From contig CM046846.1 in the NCBI GenBank assembly GCA_025618425.1, positions 25,877,063-25,941,062 of the forward strand: a stretch of DNA of 64,000 nt. Direction: 5' to 3'. This DNA comes from Heliocidaris tuberculata (taxonomy: Eukaryota; Echinodermata; Echinoidea; Camarodonta; Echinometridae). Under the pieces are notes generated by a model, which was not told where the DNA came from, ran no database searches, and saw nothing but the letters and a program-made list of their open reading frames with translations. Positions 54,804-64,000 of this stretch are shown in pieces. Every line of letters begins with the position of its first letter. Position 1 is the first letter of the stretch. The position numbers and the translations under genes were made by a program.

Positions 54804-55551
54804 ACGTCGTTGTGTGGTATGCAAAGCAGCTGCATGCCAAGGAGAGGTGCAGATGATGTCCAGCTTACCCAGTAGCAGGGTAGCACCATTCACTCCACCG
54901 TTTCACTTCACGTCTTGCGACTACTTCGGTCCATATCAAGTGAAGGTGGGACGAAACAAGAGAGCGAAGTACTATGCCGTGCTATTTACTTGTTTGAACA
55001 CCATAGCTGTTCATTTGGAGCTTGCGGTGGTGGATTGTTCGACGCAAGAGTTTCTACAAGTTCTTCGGAGGTTTTTCGCGCTAAGAGGTCATCCGCGTGT
55101 CATTATAAGTGACAGCGGTACACAGTTCGTAACTGCCAAGTGTGAGCTACAGGAAATGGTGAAAGGTTGGAATGACGTCCAACTTAGAGAGTTTTGCGCG
55201 GAGAACGGAGTTGATTGGAAATTCACTACCCCATTAGCTCCACATCAAAATGGTTGTGCTGAGGCACTTGTGGAGAGTTGTAAATTTGCCTTACACAAGG
55301 CTGTAGGTAGTCAGTGTCTAGCACCATTTGAGTTATACACATGTTTGATCGAGATAGCTAATCTTGTGAATCAGCGACCAATAGGTAGAGTGCCTAATGA
55401 TCCCTACGATGGCAGTTACATATGCCCCAATGATATGTTGTTAGGAAGAGCTACGAGTAGCATACCTCAGGTCCATTCAGGGAAACAGAGAATCCACGTC
55501 ATCGTGTCAAATTCGTGCAACGCACAGTTGATTCATTTTGGATTTAATTAA
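54691..55551 (+). CDS. In-frame fusion of LINE linker and BEL/Pao integrase
   Basis: This single open frame has a start codon about nine codons in. Roughly the first 38 codons are LINE ORF2 (GVKIRSQAPWFETGERETAY). From CVVCKAAACQGEV onward it is a BEL/Pao integrase. LPSSRVAPFTPPFHFTSCDY, FGPYQVKVGRNKRAKYY, LFTCLNTIAVHLE, GHPRVIISDSGTQF and TPLAPHQNGCAEALVESCK carry the D, D and E of the catalytic triad. PNDMLLGRATSSIPQ is the usual end of the core. After that the sequence diverges and stops, so the integrase C-terminus is lost. The catalytic residues are intact, but there is no evidence of expression. Confidence 0.82.
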   Translation: MKNLYVYINEGVKIRSQAPWFETGERETAYFKQLKSLKRRCVVCKAAACQGEVQMMSSLPSSRVAPFTPPFHFTSCDYFGPYQVKVGRNKRAKYYAVLFTCLNTIAVHLELAVVDCSTQEFLQVLRRFFALRGHPRVIISDSGTQFVTAKCELQEMVKGWNDVQLREFCAENGVDWKFTTPLAPHQNGCAEALVESCKFALHKAVGSQCLAPFELYTCLIEIANLVNQRPIGRVPNDPYDGSYICPNDMLLGRATSSIPQVHSGKQRIHVIVSNSCNAQLIHFGFN

Positions 55552-55871
55552 TCATGAGGCAAGAGTCAATATGACATTGAGGTTATTTTGTGTAGAAAAT
55601 TAACAGGTCTTGTTAATCCAAGGGTCATAGAGTTTTACTGATATTTATTTTTCTTGAGTGAGTGTTATGAATTCTAAGGAATTTTGAAGGTCAATTTTAT
55701 AGGCATGCCAGACAAGTTGGTTTATTTTGTAAACTGGTATTTTACTTTAAATGCATCAAAATCAAAGTCAAATCAAGGTTATTTGGCAATTCAATATCTT
55801 AGATACATGTAGCTTGAATGCAAGTCTAGTATATACAAGTGAATGAGTAAATTACGCAATGCGTAATAAAT

Positions 55872-56691
55872 GTCCCCGCCGGAAGTGCAGATCTGTGGAA
55901 ATTAACTAGCCTGAACCTTAAAACTTCAGTGAAAAACTTTAGTGAATAAAATAATAATGTTACTGCATGCAAAAGAAGAGAATACCAACAATGCATGTAT
56001 ACAACTGAAATATAAAACATGAAAACATTATGAACCTTCAGCCATTTTGAATAAATTTGCATAAATTTGCATGAATAATGAATTTCAAAATTCTGTGTAG
56101 AAGTTTGGAAGCCCCCACCCAGCCCTATCAGATAAAACAATCGGAATAGGAGAAGTAGCATTTTTTGTCAATTTTGAATAAATTTGCATAAATTTGCATA
56201 ATTCATGAATTTCAAAATTCTGTGTAGAAGTTTGGAAGCCCCCACCCAGCCCTATCAGATAAAACAATCTGAATCAAAATCCGATGTGAAATAGAGAAGT
56301 AGCATTTTTCGTCAATTTTGAATAAATTTGCATAAATTTGCATAATTAATGAATTTCAAAATTCTGTGTAGAAGTTTGGAAGCCCCCACCCAGCCCTATC
56401 AGATAAAACAATCGGAATCAAAATCCGATGTGAAATAGAGGAGAAGTAGCATTTTTCGTCAATTTTGAATAAATTTGCATAAATTTGCATAATTAATGAA
56501 TTTCAAAATTCTGTGTAGAAGTTTGGAAGCCCCCACCCAGCCCTATCAGATAAAACAATCAGAATCAAAATCGGCCAAGAAATGACGGAGAAGTAGCATT
56601 TTCTAACATTTGACGCACGGACGGACGGACCCACGCACACACGAACGGAGCCCGTTTCATAGTCCCCTCGCGAACTTTGTTCGGCGGGGAC
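55872..56691. mobile_element. GTCCCCGCCG-ended element with four internal tandem repeats
   Basis: The ends GTCCCCGCCGGAAG and TTCGGCGGGGAC are inverted and flanked by AAT on both sides (55869-55871 and 56692-56694). The interior holds four units of about 127-147 bp, starting at about 56042, 56169, 56313 and 56460. Each contains TTTGAATAAATTTGCATAAA, TTCTGTGTAGAAGTTTGGAA and GCCCCCACCCAGCCCTATCA. GACGGACGGACCCACGCACA precedes the right end. The minus-strand ORFs are repeat artefacts. Confidence 0.8.
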
Positions 56692-57184
56692 AATAGGCTG
56701 ATTATTATGAATTATCAGCTGTGAAGATAAAATAAGTCTTAGTTTGAAAGTGCATTAATAAGCACAAATGTTTATTTTTAGACTATTTGGAATAATTAAG
56801 CTACCAAATAATACAGTGATATTGGTCGTGGAATTTTGACATAGCATTTTATGTTTATCACGGTTTATGAAGATATTTAATGAGGTATAATACATGTACA
56901 TCTATGGTGACAAACATCAGATCAGAATTATTAATGCAAATACAAGTTTATGCATTATGCACTTGTGTTATGACTTTTAGTTATAACAACTATGAAAGAT
57001 AGGTTCAGTCTTGATAGCATTTGGGTATTCAAGTGATATATATTTATGTATATAGTGTAACATGCAGTAGCACTTGAAAGGTAATATGTGCTTATTTGAT
57101 AGGTTTCATGTTACTGGAACTATGATTCCATGTTAGAATGGATAGTTGTTGTTTTTTTGTGTTTTTTTTTTAGACTTCCAAGTA

Positions 57185-57375
57185 CAGTCAAACCTGCTTT
57201 AGCGACCACCTGTATAGAAAGACCACCTGTCTATAAAGACCACAATTTTCGTTTCCCTTGAACAATGTTTCTCATTGAAATGTGTATTAAAAGGAACCTG
57301 TCCATAAAGACCACCTGCTAATAAAGACCGCTTTTCTTGTCTCCCTTGAGTGGTCTTTATAGACAGGTTTCACTG
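57185..57375. mobile_element. Pogo/Tigger-like MITE (191 bp)
   Basis: CAGTCAAACCTG and CAGGTTTCACTG are inverted ends immediately flanked by TA. Internal AAAGACCACCTGT repeats in both orientations make up most of the element. The TA target and CAGT ends fit the Tc1/mariner-pogo group. Confidence 0.75.
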
Positions 57376-58362
57376 TAATAGTCTGGCATGAGTAATTTTA
57401 GTTGCATTACACGCACATACAAAGAAGACAACAAAGGAAACTGTAATCGTGCAATACTTATTGATTTATTGTATTTTCTCTCTGTTCTTTTTATATTACA
57501 GATTGAATTATTGTTACTTGTTCTACGACTGCTTCATCAAGCCAATAAAGTAGTTCAGAACATTTTAATCCAATTCCAAGCCTGGAACTTTATTTCGTGG
57601 TCAGCGAACCACAGACAGATTGAATTGAATCGAATTTCACTTTCTGTAGTCTTTAATTCATGATACATTGGATTTAATTTATTATCTTTTTTTTTTTATG
57701 GGGTGGGGGGGGGGGGGTGCTTTAAAAAAACTGTGATTCATTCAACAGGTACAAAAAACTAGTACTATTTCTGGCTATTAATTAGCATTTAATGCTTGAT
57801 TCTGTTCAATTGAAATCTACATAATTATACAGTATGCATACCCATCTCCCATGACTGAAAGAGGTTAGCAGATGGGTATGTTTTGTGTAAGATGAGAGGG
57901 AGGATAAGATGGATAGGAGGAAGATAAACATTTTAGAGATCTATGTGAGAGAGTTAAGTGGAGAGAAGAGAAGAGGAGAGAAAGCATGGGCAGAAAGTAA
58001 AATCATCTTGACTCTGAAACAATGAGGTTTTCTCCAGATATACTCCTTGTTTATCTAATTTTTCACTTCTATACAGTACTGTGTATTATCAAATTCTACA
58101 AGAATTACGGGTGTATGAATCATTAACAGTTCCTTTTTACCCTGGGGGAGGGGGGGCACTTGTCTGAAATATTGATTGGAACATTCGATTGATGGGTTAT
58201 ATTGAAGATTTCTGTAATCACAGTCCTGGAAATGAATTGACATGAATCAAAATGTTTTTAAAAATACATACATGTCCTACACAATATATACAAATTGACA
58301 AAGATACAACAAAATGTGAGATATAAAATAGGGGCATCTATGATGAATCGAATTGAGAAGAG

Positions 58363-58393
<31 letters not shown>

Positions 58394-59225
58394 CAAAAAC
58401 CAGCAAACGACGAGAGAATGAGATGAAAAAAGACAAGACAGAGGGAGATGGGAGAAAATATTGCTACCATAGAGTTACATGTTCTCTGAGATTGGTAGGC
58501 CTACATAAGTTTATAACGGGTGCAGGTCGCCTAAGCCTCAATATTTGGCTTCAACTCCAGCAACCAATATTCTCTGTTGAAACTTTGGCTTTTATTTTCA
58601 TCCATAAAATGTTTCCCCCTATTTGTTGTGAAAAAAATAACATCGCCAAATATTGTACTATATAATTTTTCCTACTCTTACTGTTATTTCCGATTCGAAT
58701 TGTGTATTCATAAAGTTAAACAAGTTTGGGGGAAACGGTCTCATGCAAAGAGTTACATACGCACTGTTCTCCGGATTTAACTCTACGGTCTCATGCCTAC
58801 TACACATTATAGCACACCCGCTTCCGGGTTAGTAGCCCTTACTCGCGCGTGTGGGCCATTTTGAATAAAGGACCTCTCGTTTGTACGTAGCGCGCACTCT
58901 AGTTCGGTGCGTATGCAACTCTATGGTTTCAATACAACAATGTCAATGAACATTAGTATAATTACAAAAAAGGAAACCTGTTCACACCTTATGCCTTTTA
59001 CTGGCCATGCATTTCATGACGATAAAGTCAGACATGAATATCAGTTTTATTCTAACTAAAAAGCGTGAAAGTATGTTAATGACTTATCACATCTGCATTT
59101 GAACACCTGATAAGAGCATAAGACTGCACTGACTGACCTAAATATCAAAGTCAGGATATGTTGGCTGCTAAAGCACACAAGCCCTTATTTGTGGATTTTT
59201 TTTCCCTTTGTATCTGTCACAGGAA

Positions 59226-59420
59226 CAGACCTGCCAACCCTGAAACCCAAGAAATAGGGACAAATGACAAGGCAGAGGTGGAAAATCGGGACAATTCTGA
59301 GTTTCCTATACATTACCACAGACAGATTTTTGCAAAAATAGAGACACAGCGGTAGAAGTGGCTCTTTCTTTTACCAAAAATTGGGATTGCCCTGTTTAAC
59401 AGGGACAGTTGGCAGGTATG
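59226..59420. mobile_element. MITE with CAGACCTGCCAAC ends
   Basis: CAGACCTGCCAACCCTG at the left mirrors CAGGGACAGTTGGCAGGTATG at the right. CAGGAA occurs on both flanks (59220-59225 and 59421-59426). Internal ATAGGGACAAATGACA and AAATCGGGACAATTC are reminiscent of hAT-type elements, but a full 8-bp duplication is not seen. Confidence 0.6.
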
Positions 59421-60030
59421 CAGGAAGACAAGGGCTACTCAGGAATTCACTGTTGTGCAAGATGGAGTTAATTCACTGAATTATCATTTCAGTGTATCTA
59501 AATAACATTTCCCATAGGGTGACTGAAGCACCCTAGTTGTCACAATCTAGATACTATTCTTGAAACGGCTCTCAGTCTCTTTATGTAGTTATGCTTCTTC
59601 AAAATGTGCATTTTCTTTACATCATATCCATTTGATGCGTATCATTGTTCTACTGAAAGATAATTTATTTTTGCTCTGATTTGTTATTCCTAACCATTGA
59701 ATTCAGGTAGAAGTTCACATAACAAGAAATTGTGTTCTGAACTAGACCTTGCAATTAACCAACTATGCAATGAAGCAAACAACCAGATCACATTAATCAC
59801 CAATTTCCTCATTTTTCTTTTCATCCAAAATCTTTTCAGGAAAAAGATGCCGAACAGAGAATGAGAAGAATGCATCAAACCGCTCAAAGCACCCATTACT
59901 GCCATAATGCCAGTGCAAGAATAAATGTGGAGAAAAATTCACCCCGTTTGAAAGTCAGTCTGTGTGGAACATGTTTTGGAGTCTGAGTTTTGACCGTCGA
60001 AGGGATTGGATTGTAAATAACGTCTAGGAA

Positions 60031-60306
60031 GTGCCAAAGCAGCGAATTACAGATATTTCGAAAGGATCTCGTCATTCTCACACCATCAAATGGAGCATCG
60101 GTAACAAGAAGGTGTGCAAAACCTTTTTCCTGCATACACTAGGGTACGCTAGTGATAAAGTTGTACTGGCGGCACTTAGAAATGTAAGTGTAGCATCACT
60201 GGAGGGTGAAGTAATTGTTGGAGCAATTGGGGATAGAAGAGGTAAAGCCAAGGGGAACCTGCCAATAAGTTTCTTCGGACTACTACAAGAAAGTTACTGG
60301 GGATAG
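60031..60306 (+). pseudogene. Transposase-associated fragment (unnamed family)
   Basis: The open frame reads SHTIKWSIGNKKVCKTFFLH, then TLGYASDKVVLAALRNV and GDRRGKAKGN. VCK-x-FFL-x-TLG followed by DRRGK is a signature I associate with N-terminal regions of transposon-encoded proteins in insects and marine invertebrates. No ATG fits; a TCTAG acceptor at 60023-60027 could start the exon. It ends at a TAG with no catalytic core visible. Confidence 0.4.
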
Positions 60307-60540
60307 TCCTCGACAAATCATCTTTGATTTTTGACTACGGTACCCCTTCTGCATTTGCTGTATTTCTTTTAAGACATACATTTTTTTCATATGGATCCAC
60401 TTTTATAGACCCGTGTTTTCTTTTTATTATATATATGTACATGTATGTATTTTATTGTATACACTTTCTTTATATGTATGTACAATTATGTTTGGCATCT
60501 GTGGAAAATCTAACTGAATTGAAATTGAATCTTTCAGGCC

Positions 60541-60970
60541 TCAAATCTCCCACTATAGAAGGGAGCATGCACCAAACAGAAGGAATCTGCCATCAGATCT
60601 CTCAGTCAAAGACAGGCAAAGGCACTTCTGTGGAAAAAAAAATGCAGAAAATTAACAAACTTGTTCCTATGCATACTACTGGAGAGTTTTCAACTCCATG
60701 AACATTTCCTTCACCCAGCCTTCAAACAACTTGTGCCAAACATGTCCTGTACTACCTGCGATTTTGACAAATGTTTACAATATCCAGAACATAAAATTTG
60801 TGCTAAGCAAGCCTGTGTTTCAATGGATGCTGACACTAAGAGAATGGAGACAGCCAAAGATCTGCTCCTTGCAAGTGTCGATATGCAAAAAGCCATATCA
60901 ATGCCCAAGACTTGACAATGACCAGGTTGTAGGAAAACTTATCATGCAAGAAGTGACAACCATGTAAGAT
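60541..60970 (+). other. Cys-rich decayed coding sequence
   Basis: After a CTTTCAG acceptor, overlapping frames read KSPTIEGSMHQTEGICHQIS and, in another frame, MSCTTCDFDKCLQYPEHKIC with KQACVSMDADTKRMETAKDL. The cysteine spacing looks protein-like, but the frames switch, so this is at best a broken exon. No family is recognised. Confidence 0.3.
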
Positions 60971-60978
60971 CTTCAGTA

Positions 60979-61758
60979 GTGACAAGAATTTGTGCCGTGG
61001 AGCTTGAAGGTGAAGCACATATTCAGACACAAGTTGAACTGAAGCCGAGTAAATGGCAGGAGGAGGTCAAAGGTGAACGTATTCATTCTAAAATAGTTGA
61101 TGTTCAAAGTGAAACAAATCATAAATCCAGCAAAATCCATCATGACAAGGTGCATCGTAAACTAGCTGAAAGAATTCATGAAGTGAAAAAGTAACAAAAG
61201 AGGGAGAGTGACACTGACAGCACTTTTAGTGATGATACTGATGCTCATGTTGAGGAGGTCATATTTAACAGAGGATCTAAACTGTGTAAAGCCTGCAATC
61301 ATCCAGATAGACGCACAAAGCGTATATGTGAAACGTGGAGTGCAAACCTTAAAGCTGCTGATGCAGTGGTCAATGAATCCAACATAGACACATCTGATAT
61401 CACAGGACCATCACGATCGCAGGCATTACATAAACCACTAACACGAGTAACTTTTGAGGAGTCCTCTCCAACATCAACTCGCAAAGCTGCAAGAATAAAA
61501 GCATGTGACCCTTTTTATGTCAATCCAAACTCAGAGGAAACTACATGTATTGCAGCTGTGTTGAGACACGTATACATGCATGTAGGAAAAGATGTGAAAA
61601 TCAACAAATACTGTGACACCAATGAGAATGAAACCTATAAAGAATGGGCGCAAGTTGCATGTGATGGACTGCCTTATTCAACTGCAACCAAAATTCTTCA
61701 GACATTCTTTGAGTGTATGATTTGTAAAGAGAGATGTCAAGGAAAGGACAATTTGTAA
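60979..61758 (+). pseudogene. 260-codon frame with one TAA, unrecognised
   Basis: One frame stays open from 60979 to 61758 except for a TAA at 61192-61194. It reads KPSKWQEEVKGERIHSKIVD; after the stop SDTDSTFSDDTDAHVEEVIF; CKACNHPDRRTKRICETWS; a Ser/Thr-rich part; and DVKINKYCDTNENETYKEWA with FECMICKERC at the end. The paired cysteines suggest metal binding. The regular composition suggests a gene that lost function recently, or a stop that is bypassed. I do not know the family. Confidence 0.45.
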
Positions 61759-62092
61759 AGCACATACATGTACAGTAAGTGAAATTCACCCAAACATAGC
61801 ATATGCTCTTAATGATAATCTTGAGTTTGGATGGATTCTTCTTCATATTGGACATGGACATTATGAGATGAATTCATTACAATCATTCATAACCCTGAAC
61901 TGGGATGTGTTCATGAAGGAAGCTGCACACTGATAAGGCCCAACACTATGCAAGAGCAAGTAGTCACCATCACAAGAGCTAGGAAATATTTCAGGTGGTT
62001 TACAACGCTGGCATAGATGAACTTTTCGTGAATGCATGATGGAGAGCATTGATCCCACCCCAGAAGGCTACCTTTGCTGGAGCCCCGTTGCA

Positions 62093-62270
62093 TAAGCACT
62101 TACCGTTGCGGTAAGTGGCCATTTAAGCGGTAAGTCTAAAAAAAAACGGTAACTTTAATATCAGCGGTAAATATCCGTTACATAAAAAACTTACCGCTGG
62201 ACTTGAGCGGTAAGTCTATAAAGATCAGCGGAAACATTACCGCTACCCCCTGACCATGCGGTAGCACTAC
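62093..62270. mobile_element. Terminal region of a Harbinger element
   Basis: AGCCCCGTTGCATAAGCACTTACC begins a block full of inverted GCGGTAAGT / ACTTACCGC copies, ending about 10 bp before the transposase ATG. Its first 20 bases resemble the ends of the MITE at 51631-51789, so this looks like the 5' end of an autonomous relative. The matching 3' end is not found in the window. Confidence 0.5.
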
Positions 62271-62277
62271 CGTAACT

Positions 62278-62646
62278 ATGGCTGCTATACTGTCTGCATT
62301 TCAGCATCGTGCTGTTGAGAGGGCAAGGAGGAGGGAGCATATCTTCCGAGATCGCAGCCAGCCCTTGGAATTGGGAGATACAGATATTTTTCGAAAGTAT
62401 TGATTCACATGGGATGGGTGCATCCATGTCTTCAATTTAGTTCGGCCTCGTCTACAGCATGACACTCAACGGAATCAGGCACTCCCCCAAGAGCTGAAAG
62501 TTTTTGTAGCTTTGAATTTTTATGCCACGGGGTCAGTGCTTGATTCCACGGCCACAATCCATGGCATTACTAGATCGATGGCATCAAGAGTAATTCACTG
62601 TGTTTCAGAGACCCTCTGCACTCTGAAAAATGAGGCAAGTCAATAA
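62278..62646 (+). pseudogene. PIF/Harbinger (HARBI1-like) transposase, N-terminal part with one stop
   Basis: The ATG at 62278 starts RAVERARRREHIFRDRSQPL, then LGDTDIFRKY, a TGA (62401-62403), then FTWDGCIHVFNLVRPRLQHD, LPQELKVFVALNFYATGSVL and HGITRSMASRVIHCVSETL. These are the ordered motifs of the N-terminal and helix-turn-helix part of HARBI1-like transposases. The catalytic DDE half is missing: the frame stops at 62644-62646, or continues through an intron whose GC donor (GAG|GCAAGT) would be at 62633. Such transposases normally work with a MYB-like partner, which is not seen here. Confidence 0.8.
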
Positions 62647-64000
62647 ATGTTTCTTTAATGAAGCAAGGAGACCAAAATATATGGTAGTCTGTCCAAGTAT
62701 AACCATAACATTTGTCTAAAATTTGTAATTCGAATTTTCGATTGGCAAATTAATTAAGAGGATGACAAAAAGAACCTTTATTTTTCATGTATATACCAAA
62801 AATATGTATTTTAAAATGGTAGACCTATTTCAGACATATTTATATGTTAAATAAATCTTAGACGACCGTACCATCCAAGCAATGACATGATCATAACTAG
62901 CAGCGGTCTATAGTGGTTGCCATGGGACAGAGCCCGCGACTGTGCCGGCCGGGAGCGCAGCGCTAGCGGGGTGTCAGCTAGCGCTGGCTGGCGAGCGACT
63001 GTCGTCGCGGTACTGTCGGATGGTAATCACTGTCTGAAGACCTATTATTTTTTATTATTGGTTTCATATTAATGGGCAAGTGAACAAGAGAAATATCTCA
63101 TCAACCGATAGCTAAATTCTTCACAGTTCAATAGATAGTTTTAATAAAGAAATCTATATCACAACTCCCTCAAGTTAGCGAGAGTGCTACATGTATGTTC
63201 ACTATTTTGCATGTAGTCCTAGGTATATTGATTTGTGTATGGAGTCGGCAATTTGCCCATACTCAAATGGCACGGCGCCAGCTTGATAACAAATTCATTG
63301 TCTATGATGCTTCAAATAGGTCTATATGTCCAAACTAAATTTCTCACTCAATTTCTTACTATGATTATGTTCCTTCGCTTAGTCGATCCTTCACGTCTGC
63401 CCCCCCCCCCTCCATTGAAAAATCCTGGCTACGCCACTGAGTGTAGATTGCAACTCTTTGGAAGACTTTTTTTTAATCCCTACCAATGCTAAAAGTACAC
63501 TTTAACTGAAGCTGTTGACTTTGAAAAATCTACAAACTCAATGACATACAAAGGCCTCAGAGTTTATTCCTTACAGATTTTTTAATGAATTATTATCCTC
63601 TCGCCATAGGAGATCTGAGAAATTTAGATGGAGATTTTATTAACCAGAAAATTTTAAAGAGAGACCAATAACTTTGTATGTGCAGTCATTCTTTCAGTCT
63701 TATTAATGTGAATGTTTTGCACATTGCCCAGCTTTTTGATATTTACATGAATAAGGCTAAGACTAAGAATACTCAGTGTTTTCATTGGTAATAACTCAAA
63801 AAGTCTGAAACACATTTCAAATTTACAAATCAGGTAGCTAGATGTGTACAATTTTGTTAATTTTAGTTTGAATAGAGATCGAGTCTTTCCTTACTTTTTC
63901 ATAACTAAGCATCAAATTTGAAATTAGGTTTCAAATTGTGCTTTAATAACCTCTTGCTATGTAAATATTGAAATTTACATGCAAGTTTATAAGTATGTTT
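62647..64000. other. AT-rich end of the window
   Basis: No gene is seen. A GC-rich patch with GGGAGCGCAGCGCTAGC and GTCAGCTAGCGCTGGC lies at 62940-63020. A poly-C run followed by CCTGGCTACGCCACTGAG (63396-63440) is a fragment of a dispersed repeat. The short ORFs have no domain. Confidence 0.4.

Larger units (their letters stand above)
56692..60030. other. Intergenic DNA with small elements
   Basis: No convincing gene. It contains two MITEs (57185-57375 and 59226-59420), a poly-G run (57700-57717) and a GA microsatellite (58368-58393). An inverted pair, GCAAAGAGTTACATACGCAC (58746) and GTGCGTATGCAACTC (58908), brackets a GC-rich patch that may be another element. Confidence 0.45.

Noticed and set aside
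55826..56267. Minus-strand ORFs over the tandem units
   Set aside because: They repeat the same peptide because the DNA unit repeats; no start, splice or domain evidence.

Overview
The window looks like nuclear DNA of a marine invertebrate deuterostome. An echinoderm, probably a sea urchin, is the best guess. This is inference: AT-rich non-coding DNA with GC-richer exons, dense short inverted-repeat transposons, long poly-C runs and microsatellites, non-LTR, BEL/Pao and Harbinger remnants, and a TRPC gene with large repeat-filled introns. Nothing bacterial (operons, Shine-Dalgarno sites, CRISPR) is present.

The left 26 kb (3030-26205, + strand) holds one well-supported cellular gene, a TRPC4/5-like cation channel. 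I can assemble twelve exons with canonical GT/AG borders and matching phases: 3030-3209, 3454-3690, 7278-7734, 14352-14524, 15044-15374, 16996-17110, 18421-18577, 20607-20818, 22028-22235, 24249-24467, 25082-25248 and 25569-26205. Together they give 3093 nt, or 1030 residues. The order is ankyrin repeats, a TRPC zinc site, six membrane segments with an FGL pore, the TRP box, a Homer-like site, a calmodulin/IP3R-like segment, a proline-rich tail and a C-terminal T-Q-L PDZ ligand. The introns carry a higher-order tandem array, two 428-bp copies of one MITE, TTAA-flanked and foldback elements, LINE 3' ends, tRNA-derived sequences and a 0.6-kb trinucleotide block.

From 26.2 to 37.3 kb I see no convincing gene, only MITEs, satellites and a 2.2-kb element bounded by inverted GGTGGTCTGTC motifs. 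From 37.4 kb to the end the window is a transposon graveyard. It holds a LINE ORF1 with a broken endonuclease (38-40 kb) and an ORF with a C2H2-like finger followed by a broken TatD-type hydrolase. That TatD ORF lies upstream of a purine tract and a TG-starting, LTR-like sequence (40.1-42.7 kb). Next come unrecognised ORFs (42.9-44.4 kb) and a decayed multi-exon element gene (49.7-51.4 kb). An L1/Tx1-like LINE fragment is fused in frame to a BEL/Pao integrase (53.6-55.5 kb). A tandem-repeat element (55.9-56.7 kb), decayed coding sequence (60-61.8 kb) and the N-terminal half of a Harbinger transposase (62.3-62.6 kb) follow.

The items most worth a second look are the TatD/zinc-finger retroelement-like unit, the in-frame LINE-BEL chimera, and a MITE whose end appears to supply the branch point of the TRPC pore exon. 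All family assignments come from reading motifs by eye; no database search was possible.
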